Part shown: piece after piece, positions 16,798-26,543 of the stretch
Layout of the letters: each line of letters begins with the position of its first letter
How positions within the stretch are numbered: the first letter of the stretch is position 1
Assembly: GCF_000739695.1 (NCBI RefSeq)
Contig: NZ_BBIO01000001.1
Location: 248,001-312,000 of the forward strand
Reading direction: 5' to 3'
DNA length: 64,000 bases
DNA from: Tepidicaulis marinus
GTDB lineage: Bacteria; Pseudomonadota; Alphaproteobacteria; Parvibaculales; Parvibaculaceae
Notes under the pieces: generated by a model
Told to the model about the DNA's origin: nothing
The model's input: only the letters and a program-made list of their open reading frames with translations
Database searches by the model: none
Made by a program: the position numbers and the translations under genes

Positions 16798-18186
16798 ATG
16801 CAAGAGCCGCAAAAACCTGCCTGGCCGGCCCGCTTCGCCGCCAACTGGCTGCGGGCCTGGAGCGTTTATACCGAGCCGCGTGTGCTCGTTATTCTGGTGC
16901 TCGGCTTTTCCGCCGGGGTGCCGCTGGCGCTCACCCATTCCACGCTCAATCTGTGGCTGCGCGAGGCAGGTGTCGATATCGGCACGATCGGCCTCTTCGC
17001 GCTGGTCGGCATTCCTTATGTGCTGAAATTCATCTGGGCGCCTGCCGTCGATGCGCTGCCCTTCCCGCTTTTGACGCGTCTGTTCGGGCGCCGGCGCGGC
17101 TGGCTGCTCGGCTGCCAGCTTCTGCTCGTTCTTGCCATTACGGCCATGGGGCTGGTGGATCCGGCAGCCGCCCCTCTCGTCATGGCCTTTGCCGCGCTCG
17201 CCGTCACCTTCGTTTCGGCGACGCAGGATATCGTCATCGACGCTTTCCGCATCGAAAGCCTCGATGAAACCCAATATGCGGCGGGCATGGCGAATTACGT
17301 TGCCGCCTACCGCATCGCGCTTCTGGCCTCGGGCGCGGGCACGGTGGAAATCGTCTCGGCCTTGCAAGGGGCCGGTGTCTCGCAGGACTGGGTCTGGAGC
17401 GCGGGCTACGGCGCCATGGCCCTTCTCATCGCCGCCTGCATGACCGCCGTGCTTTTGGCGCGCGAGCCGGAAGGCAATGCGGAAGTTCAGGCCCGCCAGG
17501 CGCATATGAGCCCGAAGGAGCGGTTTGAGGATGCGGTGATCCGCCCCTTCACCGAGTTCGCGCAAAAACCCGATTGGTTTTCGCTTCTCCTTTTCGTGCT
17601 GCTCTTCAAGCTCGGCGATGCCTTGGCCGGCACGCTGATGGGCCCCTTCGCGCTCGATATCGGTTTTGAAAAGGAAACCTATACGCGCATCGCCAATGGG
17701 GTGGGCTTTCCCATGGTCCTGGCCGGCGGCTTTCTCGGCGGGGCGATGATGAAGTTCCTGCCCATGACCCGCAGCCTTTGGATTGCGGGTATTTTGCAGC
17801 TTCTCTCCAATCTCGCCTTCGTGGTGCTGGCGCTCGCGGGCGACGATGTGCTGGTGCTGGCAGGCGCGGTGGCGGTGGAGCAGGTGACGGGCGGGCTCGG
17901 CACGGTTGTCTTCGTCGCCTTCCTCTCGCATCTCTGCCAGGCCCGCGATGTGACGGCAACGCAGTTCGCGCTGTTGACGGCTCTGGCGGCGACGGGACGC
18001 ACCGTCTTTTCCGCCGGCGCGGGCTATATGGTGGCGCTGAGCGGCTGGGCGGTCTTCTTCTCGCTGACCGCGCTTGCCGCCCTTCCCGGCCTTCTTTTTT
18101 TGGCCTGGCTGCAGCGGCGCGGGGCCATCGAATCGGCCTCCAAGGCCGCGGAGAGCGGGGATTTAAAAGTAGAATCAGGACCTTAA
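16798..18186 (+). CDS. ampG: AmpG-like muropeptide permease (MFS)
   Basis: A 462-residue major-facilitator protein with about twelve helices that probably imports anhydromuropeptides for cell-wall recycling. AmpG-like signatures are LVLGFSAGVPLALTHSTLNLWL at the start, KFIWAPAVDALPFP after helix 2, ATQDIVIDAFRIE in helix 5 and EQVTGGLGTVVFVAFLSHLC late in the sequence. The ATG follows GGGGGAAGAAC. No ampD or beta-lactamase gene is adjacent. Confidence 0.88.
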   Translation: MQEPQKPAWPARFAANWLRAWSVYTEPRVLVILVLGFSAGVPLALTHSTLNLWLREAGVDIGTIGLFALVGIPYVLKFIWAPAVDALPFPLLTRLFGRRRGWLLGCQLLLVLAITAMGLVDPAAAPLVMAFAALAVTFVSATQDIVIDAFRIESLDETQYAAGMANYVAAYRIALLASGAGTVEIVSALQGAGVSQDWVWSAGYGAMALLIAACMTAVLLAREPEGNAEVQARQAHMSPKERFEDAVIRPFTEFAQKPDWFSLLLFVLLFKLGDALAGTLMGPFALDIGFEKETYTRIANGVGFPMVLAGGFLGGAMMKFLPMTRSLWIAGILQLLSNLAFVVLALAGDDVLVLAGAVAVEQVTGGLGTVVFVAFLSHLCQARDVTATQFALLTALAATGRTVFSAGAGYMVALSGWAVFFSLTALAALPGLLFLAWLQRRGAIESASKAAESGDLKVESGP

Positions 18187-18271
18187 GTGTGACATCACAG
18201 GGTCATAATTCAGGTTCAAAAAGAGACAGGCTCCTTGCACGCTTAGCCTAGTTAATGAAAGGATAGTGCAA

Positions 18272-19213
18272 ATGACGGGCAGTCTCACTACGATCACCGC
18301 CGAAAGAACAGCCCCTGGAGTTGGTATGGGTTCGGGCATGGCACGGTCAAAAGAGGCGGTGTCTGCGCACGGCACGCCGGTGCAGCAGACGGACGCAAGC
18401 GTAAACGCCGCGACCTTCGGTCGGCGCGGGGCGCTGGAAGTGCGTCTGGCACAGACGCCTGAAGAAATCGATGCGGCCCAGGCCCTGCGCTATCACGTTT
18501 TCTACGAAGAAATGTCCGCGGTCCCGGACCCCACGGCGCTGGCGACCCGCCGCGACATGGACCGGTTCGATGAAATTTGCGACCACCTTCTGGTGATCGA
18601 CCACAAGCTGGCCGAAGGCTGGGAGGGCGAAGGCGTGCCCCCGCAAGCGGTGGTCGGCTGTTACCGCCTGCTGCGCCAGGACGTGGCCGATGCCCATGGC
18701 GGCTTTTATACGGCCGGGGAATATGACATCGAGCCGCTGCTTGCCCGCGCCCGTAAAGAAGGCCTGCGCTTTTTGGAGCTTGGCCGTTCCTGCGTGCTGC
18801 CTGCCTACCGCAACAAGCCGACGGTGGAACTGCTCTGGCACGGCATCGGGCACTATATCGCCATGCACGGGCTCGACGTGATGTTCGGCTGCGCGAGTTT
18901 CGAAACGACGGACCCGGACGAGCTCGCCCTGCCCCTCTCCTATCTCTATCACGAGTTCCTGACGCCGGATGAGTGGTATGTGCGCGCGCTCGATGATCAG
19001 TATGTGGAAATGAACCGCATGGCGCCGGATGAGATCGATCTGCGCTCGGCCTTGCGCGCCCTGCCGCCGATGATCAAAGGTTACATCCGCGCGGGCTGCT
19101 ATATCGGCGACGGCGCGGTGGTGGACAGCCAGTTCGGCACCACCGATGTGCTGATCCTCTTCCCGGTCTCACGCATCAACGACCGCTATTTCACGAAATT
19201 CGCCAACAAGTAA
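18272..19213 (+). CDS. olsB: L-ornithine N-alpha-acyltransferase OlsB-like
   Basis: Transfers a 3-hydroxyacyl chain to ornithine, the first step of ornithine-lipid synthesis. The protein has 313 residues. After a variable N-terminus, the GNAT-like acyltransferase region begins at LEVRLAQTPEEIDAAQALRY. It shows MDRFDEICDHLLVID, FLELGRSCVLPAYRNK and the LLWHGIGHY motif, all typical of OlsB/hemolysin-like acyltransferases. ATG 18272 follows AAAGGAT. A small dyad TGTGA-CA-TCACA at 18188-18199 lies in its upstream region. OlsA activity could come from the PlsC-like gene at 37270, which is inference. Confidence 0.88.
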   Translation: MTGSLTTITAERTAPGVGMGSGMARSKEAVSAHGTPVQQTDASVNAATFGRRGALEVRLAQTPEEIDAAQALRYHVFYEEMSAVPDPTALATRRDMDRFDEICDHLLVIDHKLAEGWEGEGVPPQAVVGCYRLLRQDVADAHGGFYTAGEYDIEPLLARARKEGLRFLELGRSCVLPAYRNKPTVELLWHGIGHYIAMHGLDVMFGCASFETTDPDELALPLSYLYHEFLTPDEWYVRALDDQYVEMNRMAPDEIDLRSALRALPPMIKGYIRAGCYIGDGAVVDSQFGTTDVLILFPVSRINDRYFTKFANK

Positions 19214-19242
19214 TCCGCGCCCCATCCCATAGCGCGCAAATG

Positions 19243-19270
19243 AAAAGGCGGCCTCATGAGGCCGCCTTTT
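19243..19270. terminator. Bidirectional terminator between olsB and DUF4399 gene
   Basis: AAAAGGCGGCCTCA / TGAGGCCGCCTTTT, a perfect 14-base inverted repeat with no extra loop bases and A/T tracts on both sides. It lies between convergent genes. Confidence 0.92.
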
Positions 19271-19292
19271 GCATTTCCAGCCGGTGCTGCCT

Positions 19293-19727
19293 TTACTCGA
19301 CTGTGATGGTGATCTGCTCGGACGCGATGGGCGGGTCATGCGGAATGTGGTTCATGTCGCCCAGCAGCAATTGCAGCGTGTGCGTGCCAGGTTCCAGCTC
19401 GATCGTCGTCTCCGTCTGGCCGCCGCCGAAATGCACATGGTTCTCGTCGGCGGGAATGGAATAATCCAGTGCCTCGCCTTCCAGCATCGGCGTATCGACC
19501 AGCAGATGGTGATGGCCGGTATGGTCCTTGTCGATCCCGGCAGGCGCAACGCCCATGCCTTTCAGCCCGAAGCGCACGGTAACGGGGCTTGAAACCGCCG
19601 CGCCGTCTTCCGGCGTAATGAAATAAACTTCCGCCCCTTCGGGCGCCGGCGTTTCACCGGCAAGCGCGCCGCTTGCAAGTGCCGGGGCAAGCGCCAGGAT
19701 GAGCGCGGGAATGAATGCAAACCGCAT
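19293..19727 (-). CDS. DUF4399 domain-containing secreted protein
   Basis: A 144-residue exported protein with a signal peptide ending near ASGALAGET. The DUF4399 domain follows, rich in His: IDKDHTGHHHLLVD, ENHVHFGGGQTET and LGDMNHIPHDPPIASE. The His clusters suggest metal binding, but the family has no established function. It is convergent with olsB and shares a terminator with it. Confidence 0.87.
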   Translation of the reverse strand: MRFAFIPALILALAPALASGALAGETPAPEGAEVYFITPEDGAAVSSPVTVRFGLKGMGVAPAGIDKDHTGHHHLLVDTPMLEGEALDYSIPADENHVHFGGGQTETTIELEPGTHTLQLLLGDMNHIPHDPPIASEQITITVE

Positions 19728-19827
19728 GGGGGCCTCCGCTTGTGATGTGTTGTCACGCGTGCGGATACTATGAAGGCGCTGCCGGGCTCTGGCAACGCCT
19801 TCACGGGGAATTCCTTGTCGAAGCGCC

Positions 19828-22110
19828 TTAGCGCACGAGGCGCGAGGTGCTGTCGAGGTCGTACGCGGCGAAAGCTGCCATATTGACGAGATCGGAAACC
19901 GTCGCGCCCAGATTGACGATCTGCACGGGCCGGGAAAGACCGGTCAGAAGCGGGCCGATCACTTCCGCCCCGCCCAGCGATTGCAGCATCTTCGTCGAGA
20001 TGGAAGCGGAATGAATGGCCGGCATGATCAGCACATTGGCCGGGCCCGAAAGGCGGCAGAAGGGATAAAGCGCCATCGCTTCCTTGCTGAGCGCCACGTC
20101 GGCGGCCATTTCCCCGTCATATTCGAAATCGGCGCCGCGCTTGTCGAGAATTTCCGTTGCCTCGCGCATCAGCGTCGAGCGCTCGCCCGAGGGATGGCCG
20201 AAGGTGGAATAGGCCAGCATCGCGACGCGCGGCTCCTGGCCGAGGCGGCGGTTGACTTCCGCCGCCTGCATCGCGATATCGGCCAGCTCCTCGGCGCTCG
20301 GCATGTCGTGCACATTGGTGTCCGCGACAAGCACGGTGCGCCCGCGCACGATAATCATGGAAATGCCCATGACGCGGGAGCCCGGCAAGGGGTCGATGAC
20401 GCGCAGTACTTCGGAAAGCGCCACGGCGTAATTGCGCGTCGCCCCCGTCACCATCGCATCGGCATCACCTTGCTCGACCATGCAGGCGCCGAAGACATTG
20501 CGGTCGTTATTGACCATGCGCAGGCAGTCGCGCTGCAGATAGCCGCGCCGCTGCAAGCGTTTGTAGAGAAAATCCGCGTATGCGTCGGCACGGTCGGAAA
20601 CGCGCGAATTGACGATTTCGAGCGCCGTGCTGGAATCGAGACCGATGGAGCGCATCGTCTCGCGGATGCGCTCTTCCCGGCCGATCAGCACCGGGTGGCC
20701 GAGTTCGAGATCGCGGAAGGTGAGCGCGGCGCGGATGACGCGTTCTTCTTCGCCTTCGGCAAAGACGACGCGCTTGGGGTCGCGTTTGACGTGTTCATAG
20801 ATCACCTGCAGCGAGCCTTGGGTGGGGTCGAGGCGGGCGGAGAGTTTGTTTTTATATCCTTCCATATCGACGATCGGCATGCGCGCAACGCCGGTATCCA
20901 TCGCCGCTTTCGCAACGGCGGAGGGAATCTCGCGGATAAGGCGCGGATCGAAGGGCACGGGGATGATGTAGCTTGCACCGAAGCGCGGGCGCTCGCCCTG
21001 ATAGGCGGCGGCCACTTCATCGGGCACGTCTTCGCGCGCAAGTTTCGCCAGCGCCTCGGCGGCGGCGATTTTCATCGCTTCGTTGATCGTCGTCGCGCGC
21101 ACATCGAGCGCGCCGCGGAAGATGTAAGGAAAGCCGAGAACGTTATTGACCTGGTTCGGGTAGTCCGAGCGGCCCGTCGCCATGATCGCATCGTCGCGCA
21201 CTTCGGCGACTTCCTCCGGCGTGATTTCCGGGTCCGGGTTCGCCATTGCAAAGATGATCGGCTTGTCGGCCATGGAGGCGACCATTTCAGGGGTCAGCGC
21301 GCCTTGCACGGAAAGGCCGAGAAAGACATCCGCGCCCTTCACCGCTTCTTCGAGCGTGCGCTTGTCGGTCGCCACCGCATGGGCCGACTTCCACTGATTC
21401 ATGCCTTCTTCACGGCCCTGATAGATGACGCCCTTCGTATCGCAAAGGATCGCCTGATCATGCGGCAGGCCCATCGCCTTGATCAGCTCGAGGCAGGCAA
21501 TCCCCGCCGAGCCTGCGCCGTTGACGACGACGGTAATGTCCTTGATGTCCTTGCCCGTCAGATAAAGCGCGTTGATGAGACCGGCGGCGGAAATGATCGC
21601 CGTGCCGTGCTGGTCGTCATGGAAGACGGGAATGTTCATGCATTCGCGCAGGCGCTCTTCGATGACGAAGCAGTCCGGCGCCTTGATGTCTTCCAGGTTG
21701 ATGCCGCCGAAAGACGGTCCCAGATAGCGCACCGAATTGATGAAAGCATCGACATCTTCCGTTTCGATCTCAAGATCGATGGAATCGACATCGGCAAAGC
21801 GCTTGAAGAGCACCGCCTTGCCTTCCATCACGGGCTTGGAGGCAAGCGCGCCCAGATTGCCGAGACCGAGAATGGCCGTGCCGTTGGAGATCACCGCGAC
21901 CATGTTGCCTTTGGAAGTGTAGTCGTAGGCGGTGTCCGGGTTCTCGGCGATGGCGCGCACCGGCGCGGCGACGCCGGGCGAATAGGCGAGCGAAAGGTCC
22001 CGCTGCGTGGCCATGGGCTTGGTGGGGGTGATTTCCAGCTTGCCGGGTTTGCCCCGGGCGTGAAAACGCAGCGCTTCTTCGTCGGTAAATGCTTTTTTGT
22101 TTCTCGTCAT
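19828..22110 (-). CDS. maeB: NADP-dependent malic enzyme with phosphotransacetylase-like C-terminus
   Basis: Decarboxylates malate to pyruvate with NADP. It has 760 residues: malic-enzyme and NAD-binding domains at about 1-430 ([40 protein letters not shown]) and a phosphotransacetylase-like domain at about 430-760 ([15 protein letters not shown]). In relatives the latter is regulatory rather than catalytic. ATG 22110 (MTRNKKAF) is chosen. An in-frame TTG at 22125 is less likely. In related genomes it often neighbours mutS. Here the NYN islet separates them. Confidence 0.95.
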   Translation of the reverse strand: MTRNKKAFTDEEALRFHARGKPGKLEITPTKPMATQRDLSLAYSPGVAAPVRAIAENPDTAYDYTSKGNMVAVISNGTAILGLGNLGALASKPVMEGKAVLFKRFADVDSIDLEIETEDVDAFINSVRYLGPSFGGINLEDIKAPDCFVIEERLRECMNIPVFHDDQHGTAIISAAGLINALYLTGKDIKDITVVVNGAGSAGIACLELIKAMGLPHDQAILCDTKGVIYQGREEGMNQWKSAHAVATDKRTLEEAVKGADVFLGLSVQGALTPEMVASMADKPIIFAMANPDPEITPEEVAEVRDDAIMATGRSDYPNQVNNVLGFPYIFRGALDVRATTINEAMKIAAAEALAKLAREDVPDEVAAAYQGERPRFGASYIIPVPFDPRLIREIPSAVAKAAMDTGVARMPIVDMEGYKNKLSARLDPTQGSLQVIYEHVKRDPKRVVFAEGEEERVIRAALTFRDLELGHPVLIGREERIRETMRSIGLDSSTALEIVNSRVSDRADAYADFLYKRLQRRGYLQRDCLRMVNNDRNVFGACMVEQGDADAMVTGATRNYAVALSEVLRVIDPLPGSRVMGISMIIVRGRTVLVADTNVHDMPSAEELADIAMQAAEVNRRLGQEPRVAMLAYSTFGHPSGERSTLMREATEILDKRGADFEYDGEMAADVALSKEAMALYPFCRLSGPANVLIMPAIHSASISTKMLQSLGGAEVIGPLLTGLSRPVQIVNLGATVSDLVNMAAFAAYDLDSTSRLVR

Positions 22111-22434
22111 GGCCAATCTGCGCAACTTTTGAAATGATCGGGCGCGGCGTTCTTAACGCATATTGCTCTGCCCCGCTACCCCCCGCCGCAATCTTTTTGC
22201 CTGAAACACCCCGTGCTTCTTGAGGAAAGACAATGCCTGAAAGGGTTAACGGCTGGGTTAAGGGGCGACATTGGGAAGAAGCTTTATGGTGAAATTTCGG
22301 GCTTTCTAAGTGTGCCTCTTGGGCTATACTCTGCCAATTAATTGAATAGCGCGTGTGCGCTAAAAGGCGACACCGAGTCGGCAAAGACTTTTGAAATCAA
22401 TGCGTTAAAGCTATGTATCGAGCGGAATCGGTTT

Positions 22435-22515
22435 ATGGAAAATGTCAAGAATAAATTTGACAAAGAAGACCGACTGATTATATTTACAACATACCCGCTA
22501 GCGGCGTGCCGTTAG
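22435..22515 (+). pseudogene. Possible N-terminal remnant of a TIGR04282/DUF2064-type glycosyltransferase
   Basis: A 26-codon frame, ATG to TAG. Its segment DRLIIFTTYPLA resembles the conserved N-terminus RLIIFTRYPxPG of the TIGR04282 (DUF2064) nucleotidyltransferase-like family, but it stops before the catalytic KTRL motif. Only about ten residues can be compared, so chance similarity is possible. If real, it is the stump of a gene removed when the islet formed. Confidence 0.3.
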
Positions 22516-22518
22516 CTC

Positions 22519-22553
22519 AAGGGCCGTTTGGGGCGAAAGTCTCGACGGCCTTT
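22519..22553 (+). terminator. Hairpin just before the NYN gene ribosome site
   Basis: AAGGGCCGT pairs with ACGGCCTTT (nine pairs, one G-U) around a 17-base loop, followed by TTGTCGTTT. It could terminate upstream transcription. Because it ends only eight bases before the GGGAGGGGGA ribosome site of the NYN gene, it could also affect that gene's translation. Confidence 0.5.
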
Positions 22554-22572
22554 GTCGTTTGGGAGGGGGAAC

Positions 22573-23199
22573 TTGCGAGTCTATGTCTATGTAGACGGCT
22601 TCAATTTGTATTATCGTGCTCTCAAAGGCACCCAATTCAAATGGCTAAACCTTCAAAAACTCTCTGAAGAACTATTACGTCCTCAAGATCAGCTTGAGGC
22701 GATTAGATATTTTACTGCTAGAGTGAGTTCCCGGGCAGGTGATCCCGATGCGCCGCGGCGTCAACAAATACTCTTCAGTGCACTGTCGACTCTCCCGTCC
22801 CTTCGTTTGCATTATGGAAAGTTTCTATCAAAGACAAAACGCAGGCCGGTCGTTGGTTCGAATCCGCGTCAGTTTGTTGAAATTCACGACACAGAAGAGA
22901 AGGGGTCTGATGTGAATTTGGCCGTCCACCTTGTGAATGATGGATGGCATGGGCGATATGATTTAGCGCTGCTCCTGTCCCAAGATACCGATTTGATTGA
23001 GCCGGTTCGAATTGTAACTAGCGAACTAGGGCTAAAAGTGGGTTTGGTTTGGTTAGATGGTAGGCAGCCTAATGCTGAATTGAAGAATGTAGCGTCATTC
23101 GTTCGACATGTTCGCAAATCCCATCTGGCGAGATCACAATTCCCGGACCCGCTTGTGGCATCTAATGGTAGGACAATTCGTAAGCCAAAGGGGTGGTGA
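22573..23199 (+). CDS. NYN domain protein (LabA/DUF88-like, PIN-fold putative RNase)
   Basis: A 208-residue single-domain protein. I chose TTG 22573 because GGGAGGGGGA lies immediately upstream and translation from it gives RVYVYVDGFNLYYRAL, the classical NYN start with the first active-site Asp. Further acidic motifs are EEKGSDVNLAVHL and LLSQDTDLIEPVR. The acidic cluster of PIN-like nucleases is therefore complete. The gene is clearly poorer in GC and uses AT-rich codons (TTA, AAA, TTT) unlike its neighbours, and it breaks the maeB-mutS order. This suggests horizontal acquisition. Such proteins may be RNases, and some are linked to phage defence, but no partner gene is visible. Confidence 0.88.
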   Translation: MRVYVYVDGFNLYYRALKGTQFKWLNLQKLSEELLRPQDQLEAIRYFTARVSSRAGDPDAPRRQQILFSALSTLPSLRLHYGKFLSKTKRRPVVGSNPRQFVEIHDTEEKGSDVNLAVHLVNDGWHGRYDLALLLSQDTDLIEPVRIVTSELGLKVGLVWLDGRQPNAELKNVASFVRHVRKSHLARSQFPDPLVASNGRTIRKPKGW

Positions 23200-23290
23200 A
23201 GATTATCAATCCAGTTTGATCGACAGTTTCTGATATCTCGGACCTTTACGAAGAATCTGCTAGATTGCGCCTCTTCCATAGAGGGTCAGC

Positions 23291-26017
23291 ATGGCGGTAG
23301 TCGAAAAGAGCGAGGGGTCCGGAGCGAGTGCGGTCGCGGAGGCTGTAAAGCCGGTCACGCCCATGATGGCGCAATATCTGGAGATCAAGAAGGATCACCC
23401 CACTGCCCTCCTTTTCTACCGCATGGGCGATTTCTACGAGCTCTTCTTTGAGGACGCGGTGAAAGCCGCCGAGGCGCTGGACATTACGCTTACGAAACGA
23501 GGTAAGCATTTGGGGGAAGATATCCCCATGTGCGGCGTGCCGGTCCATTCCGCCGATGCCTATCTCGAGCGCCTCATCCGCCTTTCCTTCAAAGTGGCGA
23601 TCTGCGAGCAGACCGAAGATCCGGCGGAGGCGAAAAAGCGCGGGGGCAAATCCGTCGTCCGCCGCGAGGTGGTGCGCCTCGTTACCCCCGGCACTTTGAC
23701 TGAGGATACGCTGCTCGATGCCCGCCGGCACAATTATCTGGCCGCGCTCTCCCGGCTCGGGGCGAGCGACACGCTCAGCCTTGCCTGGGCGGATATTTCG
23801 ACGGGCGATTTCCGCGTCACCAGCATCGCCCCCGGCGAGCTCGGCGCCGAGCTTGCCAGGCTCGAGGCGGGCGAGCTTCTCCTGCCCGACCCGCTTTTCA
23901 CCGATCCCGCGCTTGCCGAGACCTTGCGCCAGACGCGCGCGGCGCTGACCCCGCTCGATCCTTCCCTTTTCGACAGCACGCGGGCCGAGCGGCGGCTGAA
24001 AGAGCTGTTGGAGGTAAGCGCGCTAGACGGTTTCGGCCATTTCAGCCGGGGCGAGCTTTCCGCCGCCGGGGCGCTGATCGATTATCTGGAGCTGACCCAG
24101 GTCGGCAAGATGCCGCGCCTGAAAGCCCCGCGTCCGGCGCGCAGCGGCGCGTTTCTCGCCATGGATGCGGCAACACGCGCCAATCTGGAGCTGACCCGCA
24201 CGCTGTCGGGCGAGGCGCGCGGCAGCCTTCTTTCCGTGATCGACCGCACGGTGACGGGCGCGGGCGCAAGGCTTCTGGCCGAACGGCTGAAGGCGCCGCT
24301 CACCGATCCTGCCGCGATCATTGCCCGGCTCGATGCGGTGAGCTGGTTTCTGGAGGCGCGGGAGCTGAGATCGCGCCTGCGCGCCGAGCTTAAATCCGTA
24401 CCGGACATGGCAAGAGCCCTCTCGCGCGTGACTTCTGGTCGCGGCGGCCCGCGCGATCTTGCCGCCGCAAGGGACGGGCTTGCCGGGGCGCATAAGATTG
24501 CGGCGCTTTTGGCCTCCGCCTCGCAGACCTTGCCGGAGGAAATCGCCCGTGAGCGCGCGGCGCTGGAAGGGCGGGCCGCAGCCCTTCAGGACAGGCTGAC
24601 GGCCGCGCTTAGCCCCGATTTGCCGCTTCTCGCGCGTGATGGCGGCTTCATCGCCAAGGGCTTTTCCGCCCCGCTCGATGAATGCCGGATGCTGCGCGAT
24701 GAAAGCCGCCGGGTCATTGCGGGCCTGCAATCGAAATATGCCGAGGAGACCGGCATTAGCGCGCTCAAGATCAAACACAACAACGTGCTGGGCTATTATA
24801 TCGAGGTCTCGCCGCGCCACGCCGATCCGCTCATGACCGGCGTTCACAAGGATGCCTATATTCACCGCCAGACGCTGGCGAATGCCGTGCGCTTTACCAC
24901 GGTCGAGCTCTCCGACATTGCCTCGCGCATCACCGAGGCGGCGGGCCGCGCCATCGCCCTTGAGATGGAGCTTTTCGCCGAGCTTTCAGAAGCGGTGAAA
25001 GGGGAAGCGGCGGCAATTTCGCAGGCCGCCGAAGCGCTGGCCCGGCTCGATGTCGCAGCTGGTCTTGCCGATCTTGCCGAAGAGCGGCGTTACACACGGC
25101 CCAGGATCGATGACAGCCTTGCCTTTGACGTGACGGGCGGTCGCCATCCTGTGGTGGAAGCGGCGCTTGAAAAGGCAGGCGAGGGGCCCTTCGTGCCGAA
25201 TGACGCCGATCTTTCCGGCGATAAGGGCGAGGCGCGCCGGCTCTGGCTTCTCACCGGCCCCAACATGGCTGGTAAATCCACCTTCCTGCGCCAGAACGCG
25301 CTCATCGCCATTCTGGCGCAAATGGGCTCATACGTGCCTGCCGCCGCCGCTCATATCGGAGTGGTGGACCGGCTCTTTTCCCGCGTGGGCGCTGCGGACG
25401 ATCTCGCCCGCGGGCGCTCCACCTTCATGGTGGAAATGGTGGAAACGGCGGCCATCCTCAATCAGGCCGGACCCCGCTCTCTGGTCATTCTGGATGAAAT
25501 CGGCCGGGGCACGGCGACCTTTGACGGGCTCTCCATCGCCTGGGCGGCGGTCGAGCATCTGCATGAGGAAAACCGCTGCCGGGCGCTTTTCGCCACCCAT
25601 TATCATGAGCTGACCGCCCTTGCCGAAAAGCTGCCCTTCCTCGCCAATGCGACGATGAAAGTGAAGGAATGGCAGGGGGATGTCGTCTTCCTGCATGAAG
25701 TGGGGCCGGGGGCCGCCGACCGCTCTTACGGCATTCAGGTCGCCAAGCTCGCCGGCCTGCCGCCTGCCGTCATCGCAAGGGCGAACGATGTTCTGCATGT
25801 GCTGGAAAGCGGGGCGGAAACACGCGGCGCGGGCCGCATTGTGGATGATCTGCCGCTTTTCTCAGCCGCGCCGAGACCTGCGGATTCGCGCGGGGCGAAA
25901 AAAAGCGCGCTGGAAGAGGCCTTCGAAGCCGTCAATCCGGACGAACTCAGCCCGAAAGAGGCGCTCGATCTTCTTTATGAGCTAAAAGCCCGAAAACTCG
26001 CCGAAAAAGGCGAATAA
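23291..26017 (+). CDS. mutS: DNA mismatch repair protein MutS
   Basis: A 908-residue mismatch-recognition ATPase. The mismatch-binding motif [15 protein letters not shown] is near residues 43-57. Connector, core and clamp domains follow, and the ATPase has Walker A GPNMAGKS (about 656-663), [10 protein letters not shown] and [16 protein letters not shown]. The C-terminus has the usual helix-turn-helix for dimerisation ([19 protein letters not shown]). The ATG lies after AGAGGGTCAGC. It begins the conserved run mutS-glnD-murJ-trpS. Confidence 0.98.
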   Translation: MAVVEKSEGSGASAVAEAVKPVTPMMAQYLEIKKDHPTALLFYRMGDFYELFFEDAVKAAEALDITLTKRGKHLGEDIPMCGVPVHSADAYLERLIRLSFKVAICEQTEDPAEAKKRGGKSVVRREVVRLVTPGTLTEDTLLDARRHNYLAALSRLGASDTLSLAWADISTGDFRVTSIAPGELGAELARLEAGELLLPDPLFTDPALAETLRQTRAALTPLDPSLFDSTRAERRLKELLEVSALDGFGHFSRGELSAAGALIDYLELTQVGKMPRLKAPRPARSGAFLAMDAATRANLELTRTLSGEARGSLLSVIDRTVTGAGARLLAERLKAPLTDPAAIIARLDAVSWFLEARELRSRLRAELKSVPDMARALSRVTSGRGGPRDLAAARDGLAGAHKIAALLASASQTLPEEIARERAALEGRAAALQDRLTAALSPDLPLLARDGGFIAKGFSAPLDECRMLRDESRRVIAGLQSKYAEETGISALKIKHNNVLGYYIEVSPRHADPLMTGVHKDAYIHRQTLANAVRFTTVELSDIASRITEAAGRAIALEMELFAELSEAVKGEAAAISQAAEALARLDVAAGLADLAEERRYTRPRIDDSLAFDVTGGRHPVVEAALEKAGEGPFVPNDADLSGDKGEARRLWLLTGPNMAGKSTFLRQNALIAILAQMGSYVPAAAAHIGVVDRLFSRVGAADDLARGRSTFMVEMVETAAILNQAGPRSLVILDEIGRGTATFDGLSIAWAAVEHLHEENRCRALFATHYHELTALAEKLPFLANATMKVKEWQGDVVFLHEVGPGAADRSYGIQVAKLAGLPPAVIARANDVLHVLESGAETRGAGRIVDDLPLFSAAPRPADSRGAKKSALEEAFEAVNPDELSPKEALDLLYELKARKLAEKGE

Positions 26018-26543
26018 GACGCTTTTTAAGCCCAAAACCGTGTCAAAAGGGGATTTTTGCCGCACTTGTGGATAAGTCCGTGGACGGACTATGCGCAGGC
26101 CCGCCGCTTACGACTCGCTGAAAGCGCAAGCCAGCCCGTGACCGCGATTCACATACAGCGAAGAAAAGGCACGCGCTGGCGCAAATGCGCCTAGAGTGCC
26201 CAGGCTGCCTTTTTGCCCGGCCGGCGCGCCTGTTCAGGTTTTCCCGCCGCCGCTTCTGCCCGCATTTTGGGCGAGGGGGGTCCGGTTGCGCTCAACTTTT
26301 CACCATTATTACGAACCCGGAACGATGAGGAATGGCGTGAACCCGCGCATTTCTGCGCGCGCATGGGCCCGGCGCTGTTGGCGCGGGGCTTGCGAAGGCA
26401 AGAATGGCCGCTTCCCTCGAAAGGCTGCCTCTCTCTCCTCCCTCGCGCCAGCGGCCTCGCAAAGCCGCTGGCGTGCTATACATAAAGAAGAACCGCCCTT
26501 GAAGGCGGTCTGACAACGGACCATCCGACCACCCGGAGCTTTC
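26018..26543. other. Intergenic region between mutS and glnD with two hairpins
   Basis: A 526-base gap with no supported gene. Two perfect inverted repeats lie near glnD: CGCCAGCGGC / GCCGCTGGCG at 26446-26473 with an 8-base loop, and ACCGCC / GGCGGT at 26492-26509 with a 6-base loop. The second lies 35 bases before the glnD ATG and could structure its leader. TATACAT at 26477-26483 may be a -10 element. The rest shows nothing I can name. Confidence 0.5.

Larger units (their letters stand above)
22126..22572. other. Intergenic region between maeB and the NYN gene
   Basis: A 447-base stretch that becomes AT-rich after about 22390. It holds a possible -10 element TATACT at 22325-22330 without a good -35, a 26-codon fragment at 22435-22515 and a hairpin at 22519-22553. 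I see no repeats or integration-site duplication. The left boundary of the foreign-looking DNA is not sharp. Confidence 0.5.

Noticed and set aside
18188-18199. TGTGA-CA-TCACA upstream of olsB as a Crp site
   Set aside because: The spacer is two bases instead of six, so it does not match a Crp operator. It is kept only as a note in the olsB entry.
22363-22381. ACACCGAGTCGGCA resembles the 3' hairpin of a Cas9 tracrRNA
   Set aside because: Only about ten bases match, the pairing arm is incomplete, and there is no cas gene or repeat array anywhere in the window.
22855-22865. GGTTCGAATCC looks like a tRNA T-arm
   Set aside because: It lies inside the NYN coding frame. No acceptor, D-arm or anticodon stem can be built around it.
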